Positions 46,328-54,399 of a DNA stretch of 64,000 nt are shown here, piece by piece. The position numbers and the translations under genes are program-made. Position 1 is the stretch's first letter. The number at the start of each line of letters is the position of its first letter. The notes under the pieces are model-generated. The model saw nothing but the letters and a program-made list of their open reading frames with translations. It ran no database searches and was not told the DNA's origin. Source of the stretch: Humibacillus xanthopallidus (GTDB lineage Bacteria; Actinomycetota; Actinomycetes; Actinomycetales; Dermatophilaceae); contig NZ_VFPM01000001.1 in the NCBI RefSeq assembly GCF_006716675.1, forward strand, positions 868,001-932,000, read 5' to 3'.

Positions 46328-47257
46328 CTACGGAGCGAGCTGGTCGAGGCGACGCAGGATGAGTCCCTCGCGCAGCGCCCACGGGCAGATGTCGATGCGC
46401 TCGACCTGGAGCAGGTCGAGGGCGGCCTCGGCGACGAGCGCGCCGGCGAGCATCTGCGCGGCCCGGCCGGCCGACACGCCGGGCAGCTGCGCCCGCTGCG
46501 ACGCGCCCATGGCGGCGAGGCGGTCGACGATGCCGTGGAGGTCGTCGCGGCCGAGCCAGCGCGGCACGAACGGGCCCTCGGCGCGCGGTGCGGCACCCGC
46601 GATCCGGGCGAGCGAGCGCATCGTCTTCGAGGTGCCGACGACCCGGTCGGGTGCGCCGACGGTGAGCAGCGGCCGCATCTGCTCGGCGAGCGAGGTGCGC
46701 ACGTAGGACCGCAGCGCCCGCACGTCGGCCGCGTCGGGCGGGTCACCGGCGAGCCGCTCCCGGGTGAGCCGGCCGGCCCCGAGGGGCAGGCTGAGGGCGA
46801 CGTCGGGCTCCTCGTCGATGCCGGAGGCGAGCTCGAGGGAGCCGCCCCCGATGTCGATGACGAGGAGGCGCCCGCTCGACCAGCCGAACCAGCGACGGAC
46901 CGCGAGGAAGGTCATGCGAGCCTCGTCCTCGCCGCTCAGCACGTCGAGGTCGATGCCGGTCTCCTCGCGTACCCGGGCGATGACCTCGTCGCCGTTGGGC
47001 GCCTCGCGCAGGGCCGAGGTCGCGAACGCGAAGACGTCCTGCACGCCCTGGTCCTCGGCCACCCGCAGGCACTCGCCGAGGAAGTCGACGAGCCGGTCAG
47101 CCGTCGCCGGGTCGACCCGCCCGTCGTGGTCGAGGCTCTCCGAGAGCCGCAGCTCGGTCTTGTGCGAGAACGCCGGCAGCGGGTGACCGCCGCGGTAGGC
47201 GTCGACGACGAGGAGGTGAACCGTGTTGGACCCGATGTCGATGACGCCCAGTCGCAT
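46328..47257 (-). CDS. Ppx/GppA family exopolyphosphatase
   Basis: 309 residues of the ASKHA fold. [50 protein letters not shown] opens it; [42 protein letters not shown] and the C-terminal [21 protein letters not shown] follow. It hydrolyses polyphosphate or pppGpp. The short form (about 310 residues, no HD domain) fits the actinobacterial Ppx1 (Rv0496 type), whose neighbours in mycobacteria (Rv0498, proC, bS22) are scattered in this window. Confidence 0.94.
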   Translation of the reverse strand: MRLGVIDIGSNTVHLLVVDAYRGGHPLPAFSHKTELRLSESLDHDGRVDPATADRLVDFLGECLRVAEDQGVQDVFAFATSALREAPNGDEVIARVREETGIDLDVLSGEDEARMTFLAVRRWFGWSSGRLLVIDIGGGSLELASGIDEEPDVALSLPLGAGRLTRERLAGDPPDAADVRALRSYVRTSLAEQMRPLLTVGAPDRVVGTSKTMRSLARIAGAAPRAEGPFVPRWLGRDDLHGIVDRLAAMGASQRAQLPGVSAGRAAQMLAGALVAEAALDLLQVERIDICPWALREGLILRRLDQLAP

Positions 47258-47373
47258 GCTCTCACCCTAGTGGCGCAGCCGCCCTGCGCCCCGCGCTCAC
47301 GGGCACTCTCGCAGACTGCCGGCATGCCGTCCGGTGGCGTCGTGCGCCCTGCTGCCGTTGCTGCCGTATGCCG

Positions 47374-48108
47374 TCAGGCTGAGCGGCGGCTCAACGTGAG
47401 TGACGCGAGGGCGAGCGCCCCCACGATGAAGCCGAGGACGATCCCGAGGTCGCCCGCGACCGCCGAGAAGGGGTCGGTGTTGCGGGTGATCTCCTTCATG
47501 GCGTCGACGGCGTAGGAGAGGGGCAACAGGTTGCTGATCCACTCGAGCAACGGAGGCAGCAGCTCACGCGGGATGAGCAGCCCGCAGAGGAGGAACTGCG
47601 GCAGGATGAACGCCGGCATGAACTGCACCGCTTGGAACTCGGTGCGCGCGAAGCCGCTCGCGAGCAGCCCCAGTGCCGTGCCGAGCACGGCGTCGGCGAC
47701 GGCCACGACGACGAGCAGCCAGAGCGGCCCGGCCACGTCGAGGTCGCAGACCCAGACGGCGAATCCCGTTGCCACGACGGCCTGCACGACGGCCAGCAGA
47801 CCGAAGCCCACGGCATACCCGATCATGAAGTCACCCTTGCCCATGGGCGTGGTCAGCAGCCGCTCGAGGGTGCCCGACTGGCGCTCGCGCAGCGTCGCGA
47901 CCGAGGTGACGATGAACATGACGACCATCGGGAAGACACCGAGCAGGGCCGGCCCGATGCGGTCGAAGACGGGCGTGCCGGTGTAGATCCAGGCGAGCAG
48001 GCCGAGCAGGACGCAGGGCACGACGATAATGAGGGCGATGGTGCGGTGGTCGGTGCGCACCTGGCGCAGGACCCGGCCCGCGGTGGCGAAGGTCAGGCCC
48101 GGGTTCAC
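47374..48108 (-). CDS. ABC-2 type transporter permease
   Basis: 244 residues, six membrane helices. TIALIIVVPCVLLGLLAWIYTG, GVFPMVVMFIVTSVATLRERQSGTLERLLTTPMGKGDFMIGYAVGF (the ABC-2 LRERxxGTLERLLxTP signature), and LPQFLLCGLLIPRELLPPLLEWISNLLPLSYAVDAMKEI. It overlaps the ATPase gene by 4 bp. Probably a drug or lipid exporter controlled by the TetR protein. Confidence 0.93.
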   Translation of the reverse strand: MNPGLTFATAGRVLRQVRTDHRTIALIIVVPCVLLGLLAWIYTGTPVFDRIGPALLGVFPMVVMFIVTSVATLRERQSGTLERLLTTPMGKGDFMIGYAVGFGLLAVVQAVVATGFAVWVCDLDVAGPLWLLVVVAVADAVLGTALGLLASGFARTEFQAVQFMPAFILPQFLLCGLLIPRELLPPLLEWISNLLPLSYAVDAMKEITRNTDPFSAVAGDLGIVLGFIVGALALASLTLSRRSA

Positions 48109-48863
48109 GACGCGCTCCGGTGGCTGGCGGCCTCGGCGTCGATGAGGGCGAGAAAGGCGGCGTCGGCGTCGACGGCACCGGTTCGCACGAGCAGCTCGTC
48201 GGGCGTGAGGTCGGCGAGCACCTCGCCCTCGCGGAGGAGGACAAGACGGTCGCAGCGGGTGGCCTCGTCCATGACGTGGCTCGACACGACGAGCGAGTGG
48301 CCCTGCTCGGCGAGGCGCGCGAAGAGCTCCCAGAGGTCGCGGCGGAGCACCGGGTCGAGGCCGACGGTGGGCTCGTCGAGGACGAGGAGGGTCGGACGCC
48401 CGACGAGCGCTGCGGCGAGGGAGACCCGCGACTCCTGGCCCCCGGAGAGGTCGCGGACGAGCTGCCCCGCGAAGTCGACGAGGTCGACCTCGACGAGCGT
48501 GCGGTCGACGGCGTCTCGCAGCCCGGTGCCGCGCAGACCGACGGCCCGGGCGAAGTAGGCGATGTTCTCACGCACCGTCAGGTCGTCGTAGACGCTCGGG
48601 GTCTGGGTGACGTAGCCGACCTCCCGGCGCAGCGCCGCGGAGCCCGCGGGGTGGCCGAGCACGGTGACTGTGCCGGCCTTGACGACCTGCACGCCAACGA
48701 TGCACCGCATGAGAGTGGACTTGCCCGAGCCGGAGGGCCCGAGGAGGCCCACGACCTCGCCGGCGGGCACCTCGAGGTGGAGGCCGGGGATGACGTCGCG
48801 GTGGCCGCGCACGACCTGCAGGCCGCTGATGACGACCGCTGGCCCGTCATAGTTATTCATCAT
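48105..48863 (-). CDS. ABC transporter ATP-binding protein
   Basis: 252 residues. Walker A GPSGSGKST (about 43-51), Q-loop VTQTPSVYDDLTVRENIAYFAR, signature DLSGGQESRVSLAAAL, Walker B LLVLDEPTVGLDP and His-switch VSSHVMDEA. It drives the ABC-2 permease that follows. The start lies inside a 16-bp palindrome (48856-48871), and a GGAG is 13 nt before the first of two ATGs. It is 10 bp after the TetR stop. Confidence 0.94.
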   Translation of the reverse strand: MMNNYDGPAVVISGLQVVRGHRDVIPGLHLEVPAGEVVGLLGPSGSGKSTLMRCIVGVQVVKAGTVTVLGHPAGSAALRREVGYVTQTPSVYDDLTVRENIAYFARAVGLRGTGLRDAVDRTLVEVDLVDFAGQLVRDLSGGQESRVSLAAALVGRPTLLVLDEPTVGLDPVLRRDLWELFARLAEQGHSLVVSSHVMDEATRCDRLVLLREGEVLADLTPDELLVRTGAVDADAAFLALIDAEAASHRSAS

Positions 48864-48871
48864 GTGATGAA
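48856..48871. promoter_or_regulatory. Perfect AT-rich palindrome over the ABC start, candidate TetR operator
   Basis: TTCATCATGTGATGAA (arms TTCATCA/TGATGAA around TG) covers the ABC start codon and reaches almost to the TetR stop. Such AT-rich symmetry is rare in this GC-rich window. TetR operators typically look like this, and no similar site is upstream of the TetR gene itself. If used, it would separate control of the transporter from the regulator. Confidence 0.55.
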
Positions 48872-48873
48872 AT

Positions 48874-49500
48874 CTACTCCTGTCGCCGCGGCCCGTCCAC
48901 CAGATAGCCCTGGAGGACCGGTCCGAGATGCTCCACGAGGTCGGCAGGGCTCGCCTCGGCGAGACCCGGGACGCGCACGACGTAACGGGCCATGACGAGA
49001 CCGATCATCTGGGAGGCCGCGAGGGCGCCACGCAGCTGCGGGTCCGGGGCGCCGGTCGATGCCGCGATGCGCCCGAAGACCTCACGCCCGAGGAACTCGC
49101 GCAGCATCCGGGCAGCCTCCTCGCTCGACATGCTCGAGCGGGCGAGCGCGACGATGGCCTCGCGCCGCTCCGGCGGCTCCCAGACCGCGAGGAAGGTCTC
49201 GACGAGCCGCCACCCGAGCCGGTCCCGGTCGCCCGCGATGACGTGGGCGATGACCTCGGCGGGGTTGACCGGCACGGCCATGGTCTCGGCGAAGAGCGCC
49301 GCCTTGCCCTCGAAGTAGTGGTGCACGAGGGCAGGGTCGACCCCGGCATCACGGGCGATCCCGCGCAGGCTCGACTTGTCGTATCCCTTGGTGGCAAAGG
49401 AGCTTCGCGCCGCATCGACGATCGCGGCGCGGGTGTCGGGGCCGCCCGGTCGGCGTCCGCGTCCGCGCTGCGCGGCACCGTCCTCGACGCGTGGGCTCAT
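48874..49500 (-). CDS. TetR-family transcriptional regulator
   Basis: 208 residues. N-terminal HTH: AIVDAARSSFATKGYDKSSLRGIARDAGVDPALVHHYFEGKAALFAETM (about 26-74); the rest is the helical ligand domain with a C-terminal TetR_C-like segment (GRIAASTGAPDPQLRGALAASQMIGLVMARYVVRVPGL). It begins the three-gene operon with the ABC exporter and probably represses it, inactivated by the exported drug. Confidence 0.93.
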   Translation of the reverse strand: MSPRVEDGAAQRGRGRRPGGPDTRAAIVDAARSSFATKGYDKSSLRGIARDAGVDPALVHHYFEGKAALFAETMAVPVNPAEVIAHVIAGDRDRLGWRLVETFLAVWEPPERREAIVALARSSMSSEEAARMLREFLGREVFGRIAASTGAPDPQLRGALAASQMIGLVMARYVVRVPGLAEASPADLVEHLGPVLQGYLVDGPRRQE

Positions 49501-49509
49501 GCCCCAACG

Positions 49510-50802
49510 CTAGCCCCGCCCGTCGCCCTCCGGCCCGTATGCCGTCCGGGTGGCCCTCGCTCTCCGCCGGGCCTCCGCCTCGCGCAGCAACCGCTCGGCC
49601 TCGACGTTGCGACCCCACTGGGCCCAGCCGGCCGGGGTCGTGCCGTGCACGGCATCGACCACTGCCGGGTCGGCACCTGCCTCGAGGAGCTCGCGGATGA
49701 GGTCGAGGTCGCCGAGCAGCGCGGCCTGGTGCAGCGCCGTGCGGCCGTCGTCGAGGTGAGGCGAATCGGCAGCGTGTGGCACAGCGGGCCGCAGTGTGTC
49801 CAGCGTGTCCAGGGTGTCCAGGGTGAAGCCGTGGGCTGCGAGCAGTGCTGTGCGGCGGGCGAACCCGTGGCTCGCGGCCCAGTCCAGCTGCCGGGTCATC
49901 ATCTCCTCGAGCGACTCGGCCGCGACCCCGAGTCGGTGCGCCCACACCTCGCCGGCGGGGCGGCCGAGCCCGTGGTCGAGGAGCAGCTCGAGGTGGCTGT
50001 CGTCGCGGCCGAACATCCGGTTGTAGAGGGCCTGCCGGTCGTTGGGGTCGGCGCCCCTCTCGAGGAGCAGCAGCGCAAGCTCGTGCCAGGCCGGGTGGCG
50101 CGGCTGACGCCCCGGCCCGGACTCGCCCTCGCCGAAGATCCCGGTCAGCACGGTGAACGGGGTCGGCAGACCCTGCCAGAGGTAGCCGCTGTCGGGGTCC
50201 GCCCCACCGTCGAGCAGGAGGCGCGCACTGCCCACGGCATCACCCTGAGGCACCCGGGAGTAGGCGAGGTAGAGGATCGGGGGCCAGTCGAACGGGCCAC
50301 CGGACCGCGTTGCCGCTCGCGGGTCGTCGTCGAAGTGGCGACGCAGGATCTCAAGGTCGCCGACGGTCGCCGCGACGAAGACGTCGTGCTCCGGCAGCCC
50401 TGGGTGCCGCTCGAGCAGCTCGCCTGCCCTGGCCCACCGCATCGGCTCGTCGGCGCCGTCGTATCGCAGGCAGGCGAGGGCGGGCACGGACCGAGCCGCG
50501 CGCTCGAGGGGGTCTGCGCCCGAGTCATCCGGCTCCTCGACGAACGCGGCCGGGTCGCGGCGCAGGCCCTCGCTGCGCCGGAGGTAGGCGCGCAGCCGGG
50601 GCCAGCTCCCGAAGCCGTAGGAGCGGGCGAGCACGAGCTGCGCCTCGGCCAGGGTGAGGCTGCCGCCCTCGGCAGGAGACGGATGGTGTCGCGCGACGAG
50701 CGCGAGCGCCTGCGGGGCCCCGTCGCGGGCGCCGCGCTGCAGCCGGCGCGCATCGCGACGGAAGCGCTCGAGGTCGGGGTTGCCGGGCAGTGACAGGGCC
50801 AT
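49510..50802 (-). CDS. Ankyrin-repeat protein
   Basis: 430 residues. Ankyrin-like repeats lie in the second half: SARLLLDGGADPDSGYLWQGL, ALLLLERGADPNDRQALYNRM, HLELLLDHGLG, and a clear final pair TALHQAALLGDLDLIRELLEAGADPAVVDAVHGTTPAGWAQWGRN. An N-terminal helical part (NPDLERFRRDARRLQRGARDG... AQLVLARSYGFGSWPRLRAYLRR) precedes. A LDTLDTLDTL triplet comes from a short tandem DNA repeat near 49,797-49,825. GAGAGGAGG precedes the ATG. It probably mediates protein contacts; partners are unknown. Confidence 0.85.
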   Translation of the reverse strand: MALSLPGNPDLERFRRDARRLQRGARDGAPQALALVARHHPSPAEGGSLTLAEAQLVLARSYGFGSWPRLRAYLRRSEGLRRDPAAFVEEPDDSGADPLERAARSVPALACLRYDGADEPMRWARAGELLERHPGLPEHDVFVAATVGDLEILRRHFDDDPRAATRSGGPFDWPPILYLAYSRVPQGDAVGSARLLLDGGADPDSGYLWQGLPTPFTVLTGIFGEGESGPGRQPRHPAWHELALLLLERGADPNDRQALYNRMFGRDDSHLELLLDHGLGRPAGEVWAHRLGVAAESLEEMMTRQLDWAASHGFARRTALLAAHGFTLDTLDTLDTLRPAVPHAADSPHLDDGRTALHQAALLGDLDLIRELLEAGADPAVVDAVHGTTPAGWAQWGRNVEAERLLREAEARRRARATRTAYGPEGDGRG

Positions 50803-50985
50803 GACGGCCTCCTCTCGTCGTGCCCGGCGTGCGCTGGTCGGGCCGAAAGGAGGTCGGGCCGAACGTCGTTCACCACCAGGGAGGCTGTGCCCCTTCCCGC
50901 GCACCGGAGGCGACCTGGACGCCCCCGCCAGCCTACTGCGCGAGCCCGCCCCACGGCATACGCCGGCGAAGCCCAGAGGCCCTCC

Positions 50986-51008
50986 CGATCGAGAGAGCAG
51001 TTCGTCGG
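50986..51008. repeat. Family B repeat half-copy in the divergent gap
   Basis: CGATCGAGAGAGCAGTTCGT(CGG) matches the left arm of the 18.86-kb hairpin with one or two changes; the second arm is missing. The surrounding 50803-51081 gap is the divergent promoter region of the ankyrin and Cys-rich genes, and also holds an octamer copy at 50954. I see no gene there. Confidence 0.75.
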
Positions 51009-51081
51009 CCTCCTCAGCGGGCGCATCCGCCTGATGAGCGCGCCCAGCGCACGGTCGAGCGTCACGACATAAGGTGTCCCG

Positions 51082-51936
51082 GTGGCTGAAGCACCGTTGG
51101 ACCTGCCTCGCGTCTGGGTCGAGTTCACCGACCCGGCGGACGAGAACCAGCGCTACCGCTGCGACCTCACCTGGCTGACGAGCAGCTGGACCTGCGTCTA
51201 CGGCAGCGGGTGCAAGGGCATCTACGCCGACCGCCCCGACGACGGCTGCTGCACGCTCGGCGCGCACTTCACCGACAAGGACGACCTCAAGCGGGTGGCT
51301 GATGCGGTGGCCGAGCTCGGTGAGGACGAGTGGCAGTTCCACTCGGTCGGCACGGCGACCGGCTCGCGCTCCGACTGGACCGAGAAGGAGGACGGCGCAC
51401 GCAAGACGCGCGTCGTCGAGGGCGCCTGCATCTTCCTCAACCGGCCGGGGTTCCCTGCCGGTGACGGGTGCGCGTTGCACCAGCACGCCGTGCTCACCGG
51501 TGTCCAGCCGCACACCCTCAAACCCGACGTCTGCTGGCAGCTGCCACTGCGTCGCACCTTCCGCACCGTCGAGCTGCCCGACGACACGAGCTATCTCGAG
51601 GTGACGATCACCGAGTACGACCGGCGCGGCTGGGGCCCGGGCGGCCACGACCTCGACTGGTACTGCTCCGGCAACTCCGAGGCGCACGTCGGACGCGAGC
51701 CCGTCTATCGCTCGAACCGCGCGGAGCTCGTCGAGCTCATGGGGCAGGCGGCCTACGAGCAGCTCGCGATCCGCGCCGAGGGGCACCTCGCCCAGGTCAA
51801 GGCGGTGCGCGCGAGGGGCGTGCGCCAGCTGCTCCCTCTCCTTGTCCACCCGGCCACGCTCGAGGCACAGGCGACGGCACGGACCCGCGCGGCGCAGGCC
51901 GCCCGGGCGGCACGCACGGCCCGGAAGCGGGCGTGA
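51082..51936 (+). CDS. Cysteine-rich protein of unknown function
   Basis: 284 residues from a GTG. The first half is rich in Cys: [32 protein letters not shown], then [23 protein letters not shown] and [13 protein letters not shown], a spacing that suggests an iron-sulfur or zinc site (like DUF3109-type Cys clusters). Later, a [12 protein letters not shown] block. The tail is Ala/Arg-rich with a basic end. The stop overlaps the ATG of the methyltransferase (TGATG), so the two are probably one functional pair. I do not know the function. Confidence 0.7.
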   Translation: MAEAPLDLPRVWVEFTDPADENQRYRCDLTWLTSSWTCVYGSGCKGIYADRPDDGCCTLGAHFTDKDDLKRVADAVAELGEDEWQFHSVGTATGSRSDWTEKEDGARKTRVVEGACIFLNRPGFPAGDGCALHQHAVLTGVQPHTLKPDVCWQLPLRRTFRTVELPDDTSYLEVTITEYDRRGWGPGGHDLDWYCSGNSEAHVGREPVYRSNRAELVELMGQAAYEQLAIRAEGHLAQVKAVRARGVRQLLPLLVHPATLEAQATARTRAAQAARAARTARKRA

Positions 51937-52625
51937 TGAGCGAGATCATCCCGAGCCCCAACATCTGGGGGTCACCCGACGTCTACGAGGTCGAGAACCG
52001 CGGCGTCGACCGCGACCACGTCATCGAGACGGCGATGCGCTCGGTGCTCGACTGGGCCGGGCACGACGTCGTCGACATCGGATGCGGCACGGGTTACCAC
52101 CTGCCCCACTTCGCGCGTGACGCTCGGTCCGTCGTCGGCGTCGAGCCGCACCCGCCGCTGGCCACCCTTGCAGCGCAACGTGTTTCGGGCATGCCGTCCG
52201 TCTCCGTTCGCGAGGAGGGTGCAGCCGCGATCGGGGTGCCCGACGCGTCGTTCGACGTGGCGCACGCACGGTGGGCCTACTTCTTCGGGCCGGGGTGCGA
52301 GCCGGGCCTCGCCGAGCTCGACCGCGTCATGCGCCCCGGCGGAGCGGCCTTCGTCGTCGACAACGACGCGACCCGCTCGACGTTCGGCGCCTGGTTCCGC
52401 CGCGCCCTGCCGACCTATGACCCGCGCGCCGTCGAGCGCTTCTGGGCGCGCCAGGGGTGGGAGCGCGAGCGACTCGACATCCGCTGGGACTTCGACTCAC
52501 GGGCGGACTTCGAGGCCGTCGTCGCGATCGAGTTCGACCCGGAGCACGCCGACCTCATCCTTGCCGAGCACCCGGACGCCACCGGCGTCGACTACGCCGT
52601 CAACCTCTGGTGGCGCCGCTACTGA
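51936..52625 (+). CDS. SAM-dependent class I methyltransferase
   Basis: 229 residues. Motif I HDVVDIGCGTGYHLPHFARDARSVVGVEPHPP (about 44-75), then PDASFDVAHARWAYFFGPGCEPGLAELDRVMRPGGAAFVVDND (motif II/III region). The C-terminus (AIEFDPEHADLILAEHPDATGVDYAVNLWWRRY) caps the fold. It is translationally coupled (1-bp stop/start overlap) to the Cys-rich protein. The substrate is unknown. Confidence 0.86.
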   Translation: MSEIIPSPNIWGSPDVYEVENRGVDRDHVIETAMRSVLDWAGHDVVDIGCGTGYHLPHFARDARSVVGVEPHPPLATLAAQRVSGMPSVSVREEGAAAIGVPDASFDVAHARWAYFFGPGCEPGLAELDRVMRPGGAAFVVDNDATRSTFGAWFRRALPTYDPRAVERFWARQGWERERLDIRWDFDSRADFEAVVAIEFDPEHADLILAEHPDATGVDYAVNLWWRRY

Positions 52626-52636
52626 GCGCGCCCGCA

Positions 52637-52812
52637 GTCGAGTGCCCAGTTCCCCACGTCGAGAAGTGAGCACTCGACCTCTCACCCGACGAGTGCCCAG
52701 TTCCCCACGTCGAGAAGTGAGCACTCGACCTCTCACCCGACGAGTGCCCAGTTCGGGACGCCCCGGCACCGTCGAGTGCCCAGTTCCCCACGTCGAGAAG
52801 TGAGCACTCGAC
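52637..52812. repeat. Three full and one truncated family A repeats
   Basis: Full copies at 52637-52678, 52688-52729 and 52771-52812 start G(T/A)CGAGTGCCCAGTTCCCC and end GTGAGCACTCGAC; a copy from 52739 has lost its right half. The unit step is 51-52 bp, as at 2.1 kb. Family B pieces follow at 52821-52877, so both families meet in one 250-bp gap between the methyltransferase and flavin reductase genes. Confidence 0.9.
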
Positions 52813-52820
52813 CTCTCACC

Positions 52821-52877
52821 CGACGAGCTGCTCTTTCGATTGCTCACGTGGGCCCGACGGAGTGCTCTCTCGATCGG
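52821..52877. repeat. Family B repeat, diverged copies
   Basis: CGACGAGCTGCTCTTTCGAT at 52821-52840 and CGACGGAGTGCTCTCTCGAT at 52855-52874 are two same-orientation relatives of the family B right arm, next to the flavin reductase stop. Confidence 0.7.
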
Positions 52878-52882
52878 GGTGG

Positions 52883-53509
52883 TCAGTCGCGGTAGGGGCG
52901 GCGCGCGATCTCGCGGATCTCGCCGAGCAGGCCCCACTCGTCACGCCCGAGACGCGACAACGGCTTGATGCGGTGGATGTCGACGTGCGGAGACCCCGGC
53001 ACGGACTCGTCGAGCACGTCCTCGGCCACGGCGACGTGGAGCACCTCACCGATGACGACCCAGCAGTTGCCGGTCGGACGCACCTCGTGCAGCCGGCACT
53101 CGAGGATCACCGGGGACTCGGCGACACGAGGGGGTGCGACGGTCAGTGAGTCCTCGCGCGCGATGCCTTCCGCATCGAACTCGCTGACCCCTGCGGGGTA
53201 GTCGGTGCCTGTCCCGTTGACCTGCTCGAAGAGCCACTCCGGGGTGAGGTTGACGACGAACTCCCTTGTCGCCTCGACGTTGTCGAGAGTGTCCTTGCGA
53301 CCGACGGAGGTGAAGGCGACCATCGGCGGGGCGGTGCTCACCACGGTGTAGAAGGAGTGCGGTGCGAGGTTGTCGATGCCGGCCGCCGACCGGCTCGACA
53401 CCCAGGCGATGGGTCGCGGCACGACCGACGCCGTCAGCAGCCGGTAGGCGGCACCGGCTCGCAGGCGCGCCTCTTCGGGCCCGTGCAGCAGGGGGAAGTC
53501 ACGCCTCAC
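52883..53509 (-). CDS. Flavin reductase-like split-barrel protein
   Basis: 208 residues, DIM6/NTAB family: RLLTASVVPRPIAWVSSRSAAGIDNLAPHSFYTVVSTAPPMVAFTS (the FMN-binding barrel start), KDTLDNVEATREFVVNLTPE, then VILECRLHEVRPTGNCWVVIGEVLHVAVAE. The GTG at 53509 overlaps the nadC stop by 4 bp (GTGA), so it is translationally coupled to NAD synthesis. Probably an NAD(P)H:FMN oxidoreductase; the acceptor is unknown. Confidence 0.86.
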   Translation of the reverse strand: MRRDFPLLHGPEEARLRAGAAYRLLTASVVPRPIAWVSSRSAAGIDNLAPHSFYTVVSTAPPMVAFTSVGRKDTLDNVEATREFVVNLTPEWLFEQVNGTGTDYPAGVSEFDAEGIAREDSLTVAPPRVAESPVILECRLHEVRPTGNCWVVIGEVLHVAVAEDVLDESVPGSPHVDIHRIKPLSRLGRDEWGLLGEIREIARRPYRD

Positions 53510-54399
53510 ACGAGGTCCAGGGCGATGTCGACGATCGGCGACGAGTGGGTCAGCCCACCGACGCTGATGAAGTCGACGCCGGTGAGGGCGTAGTCGCGGG
53601 CCACGTCGAGCGTCATGCCTCCCGTCGCCTCGATCTCGACCGGCTCCCCGGCCGCCCGCAGCAGCGCCACCGTCTCGCCGAGCACCTCGACCGACATGTT
53701 GTCGCACATGATGAAGCGCGCGCCTGCGTCGTAGGCCTCCTGCGCCTCGGCGGGTGTCGTCACCTCAACCTGCACGGTGACGTCCGGAAAGCGTTGGCGC
53801 ACAAGGTCGTAGGCGGCTGCGACAGAGCCGGCAGCGAGCTTGTGGTTGTCCTTGATCATCGCAACGTCGTAGAGCCCCATGCGCTTGTTGGTGCCTCCAC
53901 CGCATCGCACGGCGTACTTCTCCAGCCAGCGCAGCCCCGGCGTCGTCTTGCGCGTGTCGAGCACCATCGTGCCGGTGCCCTCGAGCGCGTCGGCCCACCG
54001 CCGAGTGTGCGTGGCGACGCCGGAGAGGCGGCTGAGGATGTTGAGCATCGTGCGCTCGGCGACGAGGATCATCTGCGTCGGGCCGGAGAGCCGTGCGATG
54101 ACGTCGCCACGCTCGACCCGGCCACCGTCCTCGACGAGCACCTCGACGGCGACGTCCACGTCTGCGACGTCACGCCCCACCGTCTCGGCGACGGCCGCGA
54201 GCACGAGGTCGATGACCGGCACACCCGCCACGACACCCGGTGCGCGGGCCACGACCTCGGCGACGCGACGCTGGTCGGCAGGGATGGTGGCTCGCGTCGT
54301 CACGTCGACCCCGTCAGGACCGAGGTCCTCGAGCAGGGCGACGCGCACGACGTCCTGCGCCCACTCGAGCGGGAAGCCGCTCAGCCCGTCGCCACTCAC
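53506..54399 (-). CDS. nadC: Nicotinate-nucleotide pyrophosphorylase (quinolinate phosphoribosyltransferase) NadC
   Basis: 297 residues. Makes nicotinate mononucleotide from quinolinate and PRPP. ALLEDLGPDGVDVTTRATIPA, ERTMLNILSRLSGVATHTRRWADAL, VLDTRKTTPGLRWLEKYAVRCGGGTNKRMGLYDVAMIKDNH (the RKTTPGLR and GGxxNHR-like signature), and IEATGGMTLDVARDYALTGVDFISVGGLTHS. It overlaps nadB and the flavin reductase gene by 4 bp each. Confidence 0.96.
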   Translation of the reverse strand: MSGDGLSGFPLEWAQDVVRVALLEDLGPDGVDVTTRATIPADQRRVAEVVARAPGVVAGVPVIDLVLAAVAETVGRDVADVDVAVEVLVEDGGRVERGDVIARLSGPTQMILVAERTMLNILSRLSGVATHTRRWADALEGTGTMVLDTRKTTPGLRWLEKYAVRCGGGTNKRMGLYDVAMIKDNHKLAAGSVAAAYDLVRQRFPDVTVQVEVTTPAEAQEAYDAGARFIMCDNMSVEVLGETVALLRAAGEPVEIEATGGMTLDVARDYALTGVDFISVGGLTHSSPIVDIALDLV

